A stretch of DNA of 64,000 nucleotides from Fremontodendron californicum (GCA_030761205.1 JAULJL010000010.1:7445001-7509000), one strand, 5' to 3'; shown: positions 1 to 11,739, counted from the stretch's first letter. Translations and numbers: made by a program. Notes: generated by a model not told the origin, from the sequence alone.

Positions 1-710
1 TGTGCTTTATAAGAGTTTTGAGAAGTTTTATTCGTATGATCTTATTATGTCTCTAAACTCTATGAACTCTTTGGAACCTTTGTGATATCTTTATTCTTTT
101 GTTCTTTAACCACATTATAACCCTTTGGCCCCATTACAACCTTGAAAAAAGACCTCTTGATTTATGAAGTTGTATGATCTAAATAGTGGAGAATAGGTGG
201 ACAAGCAAGCATATGGTAGAACTGTTTTCATGAGATTGATTGAGTGTAAACACTTTACCACTACTTTAAAGAGTGAAAATCATGAGAGTATAGTGATAAG
301 TTGAGATTAAGTTGAATATGCACTATTTTGATTGAAATATGTTATGTTAATATTGGCTTAACTCATTTATTTACATTCAAGCATGAATTTTTGTGAAATT
401 CTTTGAGCTATTGATTAGTTTATAAGACTTGTTCAAAGATTGTCTCTAATTTATATTGAAAGGATTAGGAGTAAATATTTTTAGTGTATGTAGTTTACTT
501 ATATTTTAGTTTTTCAATGTTTGTGGGTATCGTTCTAGCAAACCCTCACGAGACTAAACTCGTCCACTAGGGACACCTAGGGGTTTAAAGGCTTGTGTCA
601 CATGCTAAGTGCCACCGTGATTTCCAACGAAAATGGATTAGATTAGATTTTCTTATTTTATTTTTATTGAGTCGTTGCTAGGGACTAGCAACAATCTAAG
701 TGTGGGGGTG
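1..710 (+). mobile_element. 3' internal region of an Athila-like Ty3/gypsy retrotransposon
   Basis: Non-coding stretch directly upstream of an LTR. It ends in a G-rich polypurine tract (701-710, TGTGGGGGTG) preceded by the phrase GGGACTAGCAACAATCTAAG, the usual pre-LTR context of Athila elements. Part of it (about 180-330) is the reverse complement of 22.25-22.4 kb inside the minus-strand Athila-like element at 20.5-27.8 kb, so the two are related families. The rest of the element lies beyond the left edge of the window. Confidence 0.8.
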
Positions 711-2216
711 TGATAACTCGTATAATTATAGAGTTCTTAGTTATGTTTTATTATTGTTTTGTGTCAAATACGAGTTATTATTGCTTAGTCTAATTGTGTT
801 TATGATATTTTATATTTTTATGTAATTTGGTGTTTTTCACGAGTTTCTTTGAGTGATTTCAGATTACTAGGTTAAATCAACAATTAAGGGCAAATCCAGT
901 TCAGTTCCAGTTCCGACACCTTTTGCCATATCCGCTATATCTGGAGTTTCACTGAAGCAATAAGGCTGAATTTTTTACAGTGCAAAGTTAAGAGGCATAT
1001 TTATCTTTTTCATGTTTTACACTTCTTAAAACGGAGTCGTTTTCCCTAGCGAAATCGACCATCAAGTTGGCTGATGTGCAATGACGTCTGTGCTGACCTG
1101 TTTTGGTATTTTGACCATATCTTCCGATCCACATGGGAAAATGATCTGATTCTAACGGCTATGGATCCGTAACTGATAGGGGTATATTTTTCTAGAAGAC
1201 CATTGGATCAGATTGAGCCTCCAACATTGACAAAATCGACCATCAAGCTGGCTGATCAGAATTGTCATACAATATGACGAAAATTGTTAGAAAAATGCAC
1301 CCACCTATTATACCTACCTTTGAAATTTATAAAGCTTGTCTCTTGTCATTTAGCTCTCCAAAATGTGTATAAATAGAGGGCCTTGGATGAGCATTATTAT
1401 AGATTGGTAGGATATTAGCCATTGTAATAAAATTCTCTAAGTTTTCTTTTTCTTTCCTTTCTCTAGTTTTCTTTTTCTATATTTACTTATGCTTCTTACA
1501 TTTCTTTTCATTTTATTCATATCTAGTATGTGTTGCTAATCATATTGTTGAGGTGATGAGGTGAAGCTCTTGGTAAATGCTAAGGTTAGTCTCTTAAACA
1601 TGAGCTAAAATGAATCATCATTTATAAACACTAGTATAGATAATATTTTCTTTTGGTTTAAAATCATACTTGCAAAGTAGGGATCTTGATTCATTATTGA
1701 CAATGAAAATGGCACAGTAAATGCTTGGTTTCATAACCTTGATTTGTTGTAGACATATACCTTGGCATAAGGAATGCTTGGACTCTTTTTATGAGTTTTG
1801 AGGACACCAAATGAACATAATATCATATGCTATGGACGTTGGACAATTTGGACTGAATTGCTAAACCTTCCGATTGGAATCTCCATTATGTGTGAATTTC
1901 AATTGTGTAATAAAACAAGATTAATCTTAGCATAACACCAAGAGTGGATTCTCTAACCTCAACATCTTTTCTTATTGTTTTGTTTATATCTTGTTTAATT
2001 TCTTTTATGTTGTTTTGTTTATTTTGTTCTCTAATATCTTGTTTATCTTGTTTTGTTGTTGATTCCCTAATATCTTGTTTACTTTCTTTTTCTTATATAT
2101 TTATAAACTTATACTTACTAATACGCTTCCCTGTGGTTCGACCTCGGACACCCGAGAATTTATTACTTGAACATAACCTGCACTTGGGTTTACAACTCTT
2201 AATTGAGTCTCCATCA
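711..2216 (+). repeat. 3' LTR of the Athila-like element
   Basis: Begins TGATAACTCG right after the polypurine tract and ends ...CCATCA; the right boundary is uncertain by a few tens of bases. A TATA box (GTATAAATAGA, about 1367-1377) and a possible AATAAA at about 1426 mark a plausible U3/R boundary. The end contains a TGTGGTTCGACCTCGG-type phrase near 2130, common in Athila/Tat LTR ends. The 5' LTR is outside the window, so its age cannot be estimated. Confidence 0.8.
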
Positions 2217-2420
2217 TACCATCCACGAGATAATAAGCACGCGGCACGACAATTAGAAATCGCGCTCTCCTACAGTTGGAGAGGAAAGTTGATACTGATT
2301 TGAGAGTCTAAAATCTCTCTCCAGACTCTCATACCCTCTAGGTTCGAAAGAGAAGAATCTGGAATAAAAAGCAAGACAACATCAGAAAACATGTTTGAAG
2401 ATCCAAGTTAACAACTAAGT

Positions 2421-3745
2421 ATGGAAAACACTACCTTCAATTTGTGGAGAAGCTGGCACACGGATAGGAGAAGGAGGCTTGGCAACCTCTTTCTTCCTCC
2501 TTTTACCTGGGATAACATCGGGAGGAGACGGCATGGACGTTCGATTCATCTTACTCGAGGCTCCCCCAGACGAACCATCGCCAGCAATAAAAGCGTTAAG
2601 ATAGAGGTCCGGATCGAACGTGGCCATATATAAAATCAAAGACACAAAATGGTTAGTAATATAAGAGCATAGGAGAACATCAAAGCAAAATGATATGAAA
2701 AAGTAAAATCGCACTACCTAAGTCCTCATCGACTGTCAAAGCTCTTACGAAACTCTCGGGCAAGAGTTACTTTACGTCTATCTCCCTATAATGATTAAGC
2801 GCTTCAAAATCCCTCATCTTTGCAATGGACAAAGGTGAGACATTTATGCTCTTAAAATCCCCCCAGGTAGTCCAAATTGGCCACTCGCCTACATCGGCGA
2901 GGGGGAATGGCGAAGAAACCATGTTTCCACTTCTTCCACGAAGTGTTGGAAGTCCCGAACAACTTCACGCTCAGACGAGCATAGAAGGAAACATACTCTC
3001 TCTCTCTCTATTTACCTTAACCATGAAGAACTCTTTAAAGGGATTCACGGACGGCTCTACCTTCTTCAACTTGCACATGACTAGGAAGGTGATAACCGCC
3101 CTCCACGAATTAGGAGGAAGTTGAGTAATGGTGAGGTTGTAGGAGTTAAGAGGACCAATCACAAACGATGAAGGGGGAACCTAAGTCTGGCCTTCAAAGT
3201 GTCAACATAAACAAAGAGATGACTTTGCGAGACCGTCTCGATATCGTCCGGGCGTCTAAGCCTATAAAAAGAAGGAAGATTGAAAAGCTTTTTTATCGGC
3301 GGTAACCACCTAGGTGGTAAAGAACTAAGGCAGACATCCGGGACACCCATGATCGACGACCACGAGGAAGATTGGACAAGGGTATCCTAGGTTGGGACAT
3401 GAACTCTACATTGAGGAAGGCGAAACCTTGTCCCTCGTCCACGTCTTCCACGTACGTTTCCTCTGTTGGAGGCGGACGACTAGAACTAAATCCTCTAGAC
3501 GAATTACTTTGGATGGTCACGTCGGACCGACCCGACATGGCAGGAATGGCTATCACATAGGGATGACTGTTGTCCGAAGCTAGAATCTCAACCTCTACCT
3601 CCCTAAATTCGTCATGAGCACCACCTACGACATCCTCACCAACATTGGCATTATCCGACGATGAGGAGGATGAGTAACTTGACGAATTGGAACTGTCGTC
3701 CGAGGAACTATCATTATAAGAAGTCGACAAAGACATCGATCTCAC
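2421..3745 (-). pseudogene. Antisense ORF remnant with a 'putative gypsy-type transposase' domain
   Basis: Reading on the minus strand from 3745, a Ser/Asp-rich N-terminus of about 120 residues leads into a segment with RLRFPLHRL, then NSYNLTITQLPPNSWRAVI and KKVEPSVNPFKEFF. This resembles the plant domain annotated as putative gypsy-type transposase (PF04195). The homologous segments lie in three frames (3745-3293, 3350-3159, 3162-2971), so at least two frameshifts have occurred. An in-frame TAA interrupts the part near 2770. A later segment (2633-2421) has a basic GKRRKKEVAKPPSPI stretch and may be a second exon. The function of this ORF in Tat elements is unknown; this copy is dead. Confidence 0.65.
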
Positions 3746-4134
3746 CGAACTTAGATAACAACAAATTGGAGAATGGAAAGCAACGAGCCACTACGCCAAT
3801 CTACAACGAAAAGTTAAGATAAGTCAGATGAACTAAGTGGAACATCACTACAGGATGCACGTCCGAAACCATTATAGAAGAAAAACTCACTAAGTATCAC
3901 TGAAAAACGTCACAAATGGCCACCGCAAGCACGTTAAAGCTAGCAACAACCTGTCAAGGATAAGTGAGAGATGATAACATGGGTTCCGGATCAAGTAAGA
4001 AAAATGGAAGAAATCCACAACATCTTCACATGCTCTTGTCCAAAAAATACATGGAGTGCAAAGTTAAAAGCATGAGAAAAGCGCCACAAACATGGGTTGA
4101 GAATGAAAAACTACAAACAAGTTTTCAAAGCACA

Positions 4135-4590
4135 CTCCAAGTAATCAAGTAGGATTTCCAAGGTGCATCGTAACTGCCCCTACGTGATCCCAAGTGTTCT
4201 CCAAGTAATAAAGTCGGATTTCCAAGGAGTATCCTAAGTGCCCCTAAGTGATCCCAAGTGTTCCCCAAGTAATCAAGTCGGATTTCCAAGGTGCATCCTA
4301 AGTGCCCGTAAGTGATCCAAGTGTTCTCCAAGTAATCAAGTCGGATTTCCAAGGTGCATCCTAAGTTCCCTTAAGTGATCCAAGTGTTCTCCAAGTAATC
4401 AAGTCGTATTTCCAAGGTGCTTCCTAAGTGCCCTTAAGTGATCCCAAGTGTTCTCCAAGTAATCAAGTCTGATTTCCAAAGTGCATCCTAAATGCCCCTA
4501 AGTGATCCCAAGTGTTCTCCAGGTAATCATATCGGATTTCCAAGGTGTATCCTAAGTGCCCCTAAATGATCCTAAGTGTCCGAGAATCTC
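4135..4590 (+). repeat. Tandem repeat, about 62-63 bp unit, about seven copies
   Basis: The phrases CCAAGTGTTCTCCAAGTAAT and GGATTTCCAAGGTGCATCC recur with spacing of about 61-63 bp. Copies differ by scattered substitutions and 1-2 bp indels. It lies in the presumed 3' untranslated part of the Tat-like element. Confidence 0.9.
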
Positions 4591-4950
4591 CAAACACCTG
4601 GGGAGACAAAGCCTGAAGCCAAAATATTTGGGAAAGCATGCTCGAGGGCCAAAACACTTGGGAAAGCATGGACATAAGTCCAAGCACTTTGGAAAGCATG
4701 CTCGACAGTTCGAACACTTAGGAAGGCATGTCCAATAGCCAAAACACTTGGGAAAGCCTGGACATAAGTCCAAACACTTGGGAACGCATGCTCGACAGTC
4801 CAAACACTTGGGAAGACATGTCCAAAAGCCAAAACACTTGGGAAAGCCTAGACACGAGTCCAAACACTTGGGAAAGCATGTGCGAAAGTCAAAACACTTG
4901 GGAAAGCATGTTCGGAAGTTAAAACACTTAGGGAGGCATGTTAAAAACAA
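4591..4950 (+). repeat. Tandem repeat, exactly 30 bp, twelve units
   Basis: Units of the type CAAACACTTGGGAAAGCATG plus a 10-bp variable tail repeat every 30 bp without indels from 4591 to 4950, then decay. Two alternating tail types (GACATAAGTC and CTCGACAGTC/TCCAAAAGCC) hint at a 60-bp higher-order unit. Because 30 is a multiple of three, several frames stay open on both strands; the resulting Cys/Pro-rich or Lys/His-rich peptides are by-products. Confidence 0.93.
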
Positions 4951-7769
4951 TAAGGCACTTGGGGAGACCAAACGGAAAACATAAGAGAACAAGAGGAAAT
5001 CACTTACTTGGTAACTCGATGAGCACGCCAACCTCCTCCCGATGTGAAAAGTCATTCCCGAAGTCCAAAAAAGAGATGTCCGAAAAAACTCAAGCAAAGA
5101 ACTCTCTAAGTGAACGATGAAAACCTCTCTCACTAACTTCTCTCTACACTTATCTCAAAGGCTCACAAATAAAGAAGATGAAGACAATAGCTCCCTTTTT
5201 ATAAAGACATGTGTGGGACAAAAAGAGGGCAAAATTTGAAGTGGTCTAGCAAATAGGAGGGAAAAGTCCAAAGGCCAAAGTCAAAAAGAAACAAGAGAAC
5301 AAGCTTTAAGTCACATCAATTGAGATATATCCCTCACTTGAGAAATTAAGCAAGTAAACTCCACATGCTCAAAAAACACTTGGGAAGTGAAGAAAAATGG
5401 CGACAACACAGATACATGGCCGGCCACCCATCTGGCCTCGAACTCGAGGAGACATAAGAAATCTACATCGGGAGAGAAAGAGAAAAAAACCTCAGACAAA
5501 TAAAAATCACAAAGAGTATCCTTGAGCGCCTTGGTTCGAACTCAAGAGACCTCAAAGAAATCTGCGCCTCGACAAGCACGTCCGCTCACAAAAGCTAGGT
5601 TGCATGACCAAAAGTACAACAACATCCAACTCGCTGTTCCTCGCGCAAAGGCGCGCAAATGACCAGAAACATCCCCAGCACAATAGCTCTATGTGACAAG
5701 CTGAAGTAACACCTAAATAAATTTGTTCGCACATAAGAGCTTATGTGAATGACCACCTCCATGAAATATGTACGAGTTCCACAACTCGACTTAAGGAAGG
5801 AAGGGAGTGACAAGCATAAATACACAAGTATCGCGGACAAAAGAAATTGTAAAGGAAAAATAATAGAAAGGGATCCAAACGGTCGAGCCTCACATCAAGA
5901 CTAGTTGGAGAAAAAGCAAAGTCCGAAAAGAAGGGAAGTTTGAAGAAATGACTAAGCAATGAGCTACCTCCAAAACAAATAGACTTGGACAAAGTATTCA
6001 CAACTTCATCCAAAGTCTTGAAGGAGGGAGTGAGACCCTCTATGTAACAATAAGAGTTGCCAACATCCACCTATGTGAACTTATGTGACCGATGACATCG
6101 CCACTTAAGAAGAAAAAAAGTAGAACAACGAAAAGAAAATGTGATCAAAGCTCCACCTCCAACTTGCCAGAATAGAGGATGAACGTAAGAACAGTTTTAG
6201 CAAGGTCTATTAGGACATCAAACCCCAAGTTGAATAAACTAATGTAGGCTTGAAAGTTTGGACGTTGGCCCCCAAGTCAAAGAAGGTAGCACAAGCTTTG
6301 AAATAGCCAAACGACGTATCCCACTGAAGAGGAGAACGCACTACATGGTCAGGACTTAAACCACGACAAAGGAAAAGGCGAAACTCACCTCTAAAAAATG
6401 TGATATTCTCACTTTCACAGAATTAAGTCTGAAACCATAGAAGATCTTGGATGTCTCTAAATAAGTCAAAACACCACACTCAACCACTTTAGACAAGAAG
6501 ATAAACTTGAGCAAACATGCTCAACTTCTCGAGGGAGAAAGTAGTGCCCCCACTGCATGGAATTTGCAAGATTGACGTACAAAGCAACGCACAACCTAGC
6601 AGATGTCAAGCAACTCCCACACGACAGTATGTTCAGTCTAGAAAAATTTAGCACAACTTAGTAGATGTTGACGACATCAAAAGAAATCCAAAACAACCAT
6701 GACATTCCTTACAGAATCAAGTAGGAGACAATTGCCAAACTCTAAACTCACTTCTAACAAAATATGGAGCCAAAGAAGATACAGCCATAAGGCACAACCT
6801 CGACATCCATCCCTATGTCAAGAAGTGAAGCTAAAAATACACAACACCTCTGCAAACGTGCAAAGGATGAAGAAGAAGAAGGAAGGCGACAACGACAATT
6901 GTAAACACGTCCCAACAGGAATCCGACCTTCTAAACGTGCAAAGCAATTCGAGCCCATCTTCAAAGGTGATCATAGGGAAGTCCGAGCATGCAAACAGGA
7001 GAAGAAGTTAAACACACCTCCTAGGTATGCCTCACACCTAAAAAAGATCACTTAGAGCCTTTCTATGAACACACGGATAAAGAAGATGTTAAAACACATC
7101 TCCTAGATGTGTTCCATGCCTCAACCAAACACATTTCATCTCCAAAACGGTCGAACACCTCCGGAAGATGTGACAAATTAGCGCTCATTTCAGCACAGCA
7201 AAAAATGATGCGCTCACATTATAATGTGCTGTGAAACAAATGAGGCCAGACGTCCACCTCTCCAAGAATCACTTGAACGGACAAAGGTCCTCCAAACAAA
7301 GGTGTACCAAAACTCATCTGACCAACGCACAAAGAAAAGCCACAACGCCGGCCTCCAAATGCGCAAAGGCAACTCCTCCACATGCCCAAAATCATACTAA
7401 ACTTGCTAAGAATACGAAAGGATCACAAAGCTGAAACCCGAATGTGCAAAAACTAGCAACTAACAGACGTTTGTCTCCCAAGTATGGCAACATCCTTCAC
7501 GAACAAGAATAACAGATGAGGACGCACACCAAGGATTACCCAAGTCCCAGCTTTACAACTAAGCTCCAAATGTGATGACTCGATCACCAGAAGTGACGGT
7601 GTCCTACCAAAACTTGCACGCAGGGCATGAAAAGCTCTTGCGCGCCCACGCCTAGAGTCGCAAGACACCTGTTCGACTCTTCATCGTCCTAAGAGACGCG
7701 CCTTGCTCAAACCGATCATCATTGCACCCAATCCTCGAGTGACCTGAACTGATACACACTTTCGGTCTT
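4951..7769 (+). other. ORF-poor 3' region of the Tat-like element
   Basis: About 2.8 kb without a recognisable protein, RNA gene or clear repeat. Short ORFs on both strands (up to about 118 codons at 6699-7055) show no known motif. The base composition is less AT-biased than the flanking intergenic DNA, consistent with retrotransposon sequence. Confidence 0.6.
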
Positions 7770-7779
7770 GATGGGGGAC

Positions 7780-8544
7780 TGAATGTCAGGGAAGACCTGG
7801 AACCAGGCCCACTGTGGTCCAGCTGTCCAAACCAGACGCGAAATCAGAACACCGAAACAACTCCTACATAGCTGTCCCAACAGAAATAGGTTCGAATTGA
7901 GTGCAATGCAACTATATCACCTCTCATGCACCCTCATTTAGATGCTGACTCGTGGCACGATCAGGACCGTTCGTCGACCTATAAATAGTCTACTATTAGC
8001 CTACTTCAAGATATCCCATCATAGCTGTAAAATTGGGACTAGAGAGAGAAAGTCCCTAACCAGATCAGTTCCCCTATCTCACTCTACATTTTAAATTTCG
8101 TAGATCCTAAGTGATCCTATGTCCTTATGTGTTAAACACTTGAGGTGATACTGACTTGAACGTCAGAACGCGCCCCGGAGGTAAACCTCCGGCGCCCCTC
8201 TCACCTCGTTATTTCCTTGCAGGATATCATCCGACTAGTGGAGATCACTTCGGTCCCGACGAGTCCCGATGTGCTCCGATGTGCCATGCACATCTAGTAG
8301 AAAGTTAATCACATCAGTTCCTAAGTGCCTTGTACACTCGACGAGAGCTAACCACTTCGGTTCCAAAGTGCCACACGCATCTGTTGACCTCGGCTTCTAT
8401 GTGCCCGATGTCCATCTAAGTGCCATCTACTATGGCCCAAGTACACCAAACGCATCAGTACTCTAGTGAACATTAGTGTTCAGCCTTAGTCTCTTCCACT
8501 ACAATGGCCACATCCATTCTAGGAGACTCTCATAGTTGTGGACA
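7780..8544 (+). repeat. 3' LTR of the Tat-like element
   Basis: Starts TGAATGTCAGG after the polypurine tract GATGGGGGA and ends near TGTGGACA; the right boundary is approximate. It contains a TATA box (CTATAAATAG, 7979-7988) and an R/U5-like stretch with ACTTGAACGTCAGAACGCG and CTTGCAGGA, phrases usual in Tat LTRs. Immediately downstream the composition switches to AT-rich DNA and no primer-binding site follows, so this is a 3' rather than a 5' LTR. Confidence 0.75.
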
Positions 8545-8550
8545 CTGATA

Positions 8551-8930
8551 TTTTTACCCGCAACATTAATATATAATTAAATTAAAGATAAGTTTAACAT
8601 ATTTAACATGTACTTGAATTATAATATAACTTAATTAAAATTTAATTTGATAGTAATTAAAGATTATTTTGAAATTAATTAAATTCTTATTAATTTATAG
8701 TTAAAAAAGGTTGAGTAAAAGAAAAAATTAACAAAAAAATAATAATTAAACAGAGAAATAGATAATTAATAATTAATAAAGGGTATATTCAATTTTTCTT
8801 TAAAATTAACTTAGTAAATAACACTTCAGGGGTTAGTGTATTTTTTAACAAACCTCCAAAGTAAGAGAATTTTTTCAAATTAAAATTAATAAATGTATTT
8901 TCTATTAAATCACATGAATTAAATATATTT
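8551..8930 (+). repeat. Single arm of an AT-rich foldback repeat family
   Basis: Closely parallels 63.45-63.73 kb (shared phrases TTTAACATATTTAACAT, AATTTAATTTGATA, AAATTAATTAAATT) and, reversed, 62.83-63.06 kb. Only one arm is visible here. The adjoining Tat-like LTR may have been inserted into, or replaced, the other part. Confidence 0.6.
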
Positions 8931-9600
8931 TTCTCATAAAAAATAGTTTACTTGTAGTCATATACAATGATCATTTTAATTGATCTCACCAATTTATAGA
9001 GAAATTCTTACTAAATCACTGAAGTTTTGAAGAACATAAAAAAAAAAAAAAATCAAAATGGGAATCTCAAAAAAAAAAAAAAAAAGTCATGCAGCTTTAG
9101 ATTCTACCTAGAAAATTGAGCATCAAGATATAGATATATGCATACAATTAAAGGACAAGTTGGGTTTTAAACTTTTAAGGCATAAGGCTTATATGAGTAA
9201 CCAACCTATACATGCACATGTAGCTCAAAAGATATTGGAGCATCAAGAAAAAGAAAAAAAAAATTGGTATTTAAAAACTTTTTGTCCACTTATTCAAGCA
9301 CACGTGATTTGCTAGTTACTGATTTTAAGCTTGTACGCTATTTTTTCCATGTATTTTCCTTGTCAATTACTCTTTTTGAGTTTTTGTGTTTTGTTTTTCA
9401 GATTCTTTTCTTAAGCTTTGGAGCTCTGGATCAAATATCTAGAATGCTATATTACTATAACATTTGAGGTAGTTAGAAACCCTTGCAAAACTGAATGCTG
9501 GTAAAGCACTTTTCATTTCTCGATTATTGAAAATGTGTTTTGCTTTCCAATTCTTCTGCACTTGTTTTTGACTTTATACAACCTGCCCTTTGAATTATAT
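8931..9600. other. AT-rich intergenic DNA, no gene seen
   Basis: Contains A runs at about 9040 and 9069 and no recognisable coding or RNA feature. Confidence 0.6.
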
Positions 9601-10999
9601 CAAAATTTCATTGCAGGTCTAGTAGTTTCTTTTGTGGATCCTCAATCTATTGACATTATTGAATGTTGTGCTGCTTTTAGAATAAATAATGTTTATGTGA
9701 AATCTGATTTGAGAGGTCAAGGTATACCAGCCAACTTTATGTGATTGTAGTTTTCTTGTGATGGCCATAAGCACTTCTTTATTTCTTGAACTTCCTTAAT
9801 AGTCATTTTCTTAAACTATGTTTTGTTTGGTTATGAATTGGTTTAGATTCCTTTATTCCTTTAAGCTTATTGAGAGGACAAGATGATTGGGGTTTAGTGT
9901 GCAACTAAGATTTTTTTTTTCTTTGGGCTTTTGCACTTGATTGGGGCTTAATGTTCTTTGTTAGCATTAGGTTATTCGGGATACTAATTTTCTTATTGGT
10001 AACTGTTTGCTTTTACAATTGTTATAGTAATAGGACTATGTCCTAACTGTTTTCGACAGTTTCAGCGCAAATGTTGTTCCCTTGTTATATGAGTAAAGAC
10101 AAAGAACCAATGTGTTCTAGAATCATTTATTATAGTTGTTCCCTTGTTTGGTTCTCTATGTGATTTAAAAATGACCTTAATTGGTGGCATTTTAATAATT
10201 TTATGAAGTAAATGTATCCTCAAAGACATTATACAGTTATAAGATAAGGTCATAGTTTGACACTGTATAAATAAAAATGTATCTTTTCTTTGATTGTATT
10301 CTAAATTTATAAGCTTCAGATAAACAATTTGATGTGCATTTAATTGCATATTTTCTTGATTACTTGGTTTTCTACTATGAATATAATGTTGTATGGTGCA
10401 GTAGTTATTAGTTCTTTGTTTTCTTTGGCTTTTCTTGTAAATGGTGGAAATTTTATAGGAGTTGGGGTTAGTGATAGTTCACTTTTGGCTTTTCCAGCAA
10501 ACATTGTCCTTGGAGCTGGATCATTTATTGCACGACTTTTACCTCTACCTTCTAATACACAATAAAGATGGGAAAGAGCTAATTGGTAATACCCAATTGC
10601 TGTAGCTGGCATTAATATTTTTTTATATTGGTACAGATGTTGGATCTGCAATCAGGTAATGGAAATTCAGAACTGCTTAGATATTGAAAGTTGTATATGC
10701 AATATCCCTTTTAGAGGCTGAGATATTTTACTGGCATTAATTACACAAACAATGGCATTTCTCAGATATTTTTCAAGATGTTCCTTAGTCTATAAGAACA
10801 CAGTAAGAGCATGAGCTCTCACTTGAAGATGTCTCCAGCGTGAAAAATTACTCGCATATAATCTGTTGAGAATGTAACTATGGGCTTGGGCATGGTAGCA
10901 CTGTCACTTAGGTTTATGGATATTGCTATTAATTTGGAAATAGCTTCTGAAATTCTTTTTCTATTTGTAAGTTCAAGGTCTTTCTTGCTTTTGGTCTAG
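9601..10999 (+). other. Gene-like remnants of unknown origin
   Basis: A stretch at about 9616-9720 is bounded by TTGCAG and AAG|GTATAC and reads SFVDPQSIDIIECCAAFRI. An open stretch at 10396-10564 reads LVNGGNFIGVGVSDSSLLAF and stops at TAA. I recognise neither. They could be exon remnants of a decayed gene 5' of the ROP-like exons, or chance ORFs; the antisense frame of the second is also open. No function is proposed. Confidence 0.25.
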
Positions 11000-11739
11000 A
11001 ATTATTGTCTTGGAACAAGTCAAGAGGATTACAATAGATAAAGACCATTGAGCTATTGTGGGACTGATGTCTTTAATCTTGTATTTTCTCTCATCAACAA
11101 GGCCAATTATGAAAATGTTGCCAAGAAGGTTTAACCATTGAACATCTTCTCTTTTTAGATAATAATTTTGTGCAGTACGAGATGTCTCTAATGTCATGTG
11201 CATGATGATCATGTGTTTTCTTGCTTTCCATTTCAGTGGATTCTTGAATTAAAGCATTATGCCCTTGGTGTTTCAATCATTCTTGTTGGAACCAAGGTTG
11301 AAAAAAACAGACCGGATGTCAAACTGGTGTGACCTTCAGTTCCCGGTTCAATCGGTTGGACCGAGTGAACTCTTTAAATAAGATTTTTAAATATTTTTAA
11401 TGTTAAATAAATATTAAATATAATAAATAATAAATAAAAATAAGTATTTAGCTTAGTGTTATGGTCTTTAGTATATTTCTAAGAGGTTATGGATTCAAAT
11501 CTCATCAATTACAAAAAATAATTTTGAAAAAAATAAAAAAAAAATGCTTTTTTCCCTTTTTTTCCGATTTTTTTATCCTTTTTTTCCGATTTTTTACCTG
11601 TTGAACCGGTTTTTGATCGGTTCGATCAAATCCTATTTTATTACACCTATCGGACCAGATAGGCCACCGGTTCTCGATTCAACCGATCCAATCGACCAGT
11701 CCGGTCCGATTTTTTATTCACTGGTTGGAACTAAGCTTG
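11000..11739 (+). pseudogene. ROP/RAC small GTPase pseudogene, split by a MITE
   Basis: ROPs are plant Rho-type GTPases acting as membrane-localised switches in polarity and signalling. One exon (about 11000-11128) reads GTSQEDYNR, an in-frame TAA, then RPLSYCGTDVF and LINKANYENVAKK, matching the switch II to alpha-3 part of ROPs. It ends at a GT where ROP genes carry an intron. After an intron ending TTTCAG, a second exon (from 11237) reads WILELKHYALGVSIILVGTK, the segment with the nucleotide-binding TK element. It is cut at 11293 by a 431-bp MITE, resumes at 11732, and ends at CTTG|GTATG (11739). The P-loop exons and the C-terminal CAAX/polybasic end are not found. Retained intron positions show a decayed gene copy, not a processed copy. 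Confidence 0.82.
11293..11723 (+). mobile_element. hAT-type MITE with exact 8-bp target duplication
   Basis: The target site GTTGGAAC occurs at 11285-11292 and again at 11724-11731. The element starts CAAGGTTGAAAAAAACAG and ends ...TTATTCACTG; reversed, the end begins CAGTGAATAAAAAATC, so the inverted repeats are imperfect but extend into GACCGG-rich subterminal sequence. 8-bp target sites and CA.TG ends fit the hAT superfamily. No coding capacity. It disrupts the GTK codons of the ROP pseudogene. Confidence 0.88.

Larger units (their letters stand above)
2217..8544 (+). mobile_element. 3' part of a Tat-lineage Ty3/gypsy retrotransposon
   Basis: Order along the plus strand: an antisense ORF remnant (2421-3745), two tandem-repeat blocks (4135-4590, 4591-4950), a long ORF-poor stretch, a polypurine tract (about 7770-7778) and an LTR (7780-8544). 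An antisense ORF downstream of pol and a repeat-rich hypervariable 3' region are known features of the Tat/Ogre/Retand lineage. Gag and pol are not in the window. The Athila-like LTR ending at 2216 abuts it, so the Athila element was probably inserted into this one. Lineage is inferred from architecture, not from a pol tree. Confidence 0.7.

Noticed and set aside
1944..2303. 119-codon ORF with a hydrophobic, membrane-like N-terminus
   Set aside because: It crosses the LTR end into the neighbouring element and is T-rich low complexity, so not a gene.
4552..5133. 193-codon minus-strand ORF rich in CFPKC/LD repeats, resembling a secreted Cys-rich protein
   Set aside because: It simply translates the 30-bp tandem array, whose period is a multiple of three; no conserved domain or start context.
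10340..10651. 103-codon minus-strand ORF containing TPTPIKFPPFTRKAKENK
   Set aside because: Looks protein-like but I cannot tie it to a family; the plus-strand frame is equally open, so no call was made.
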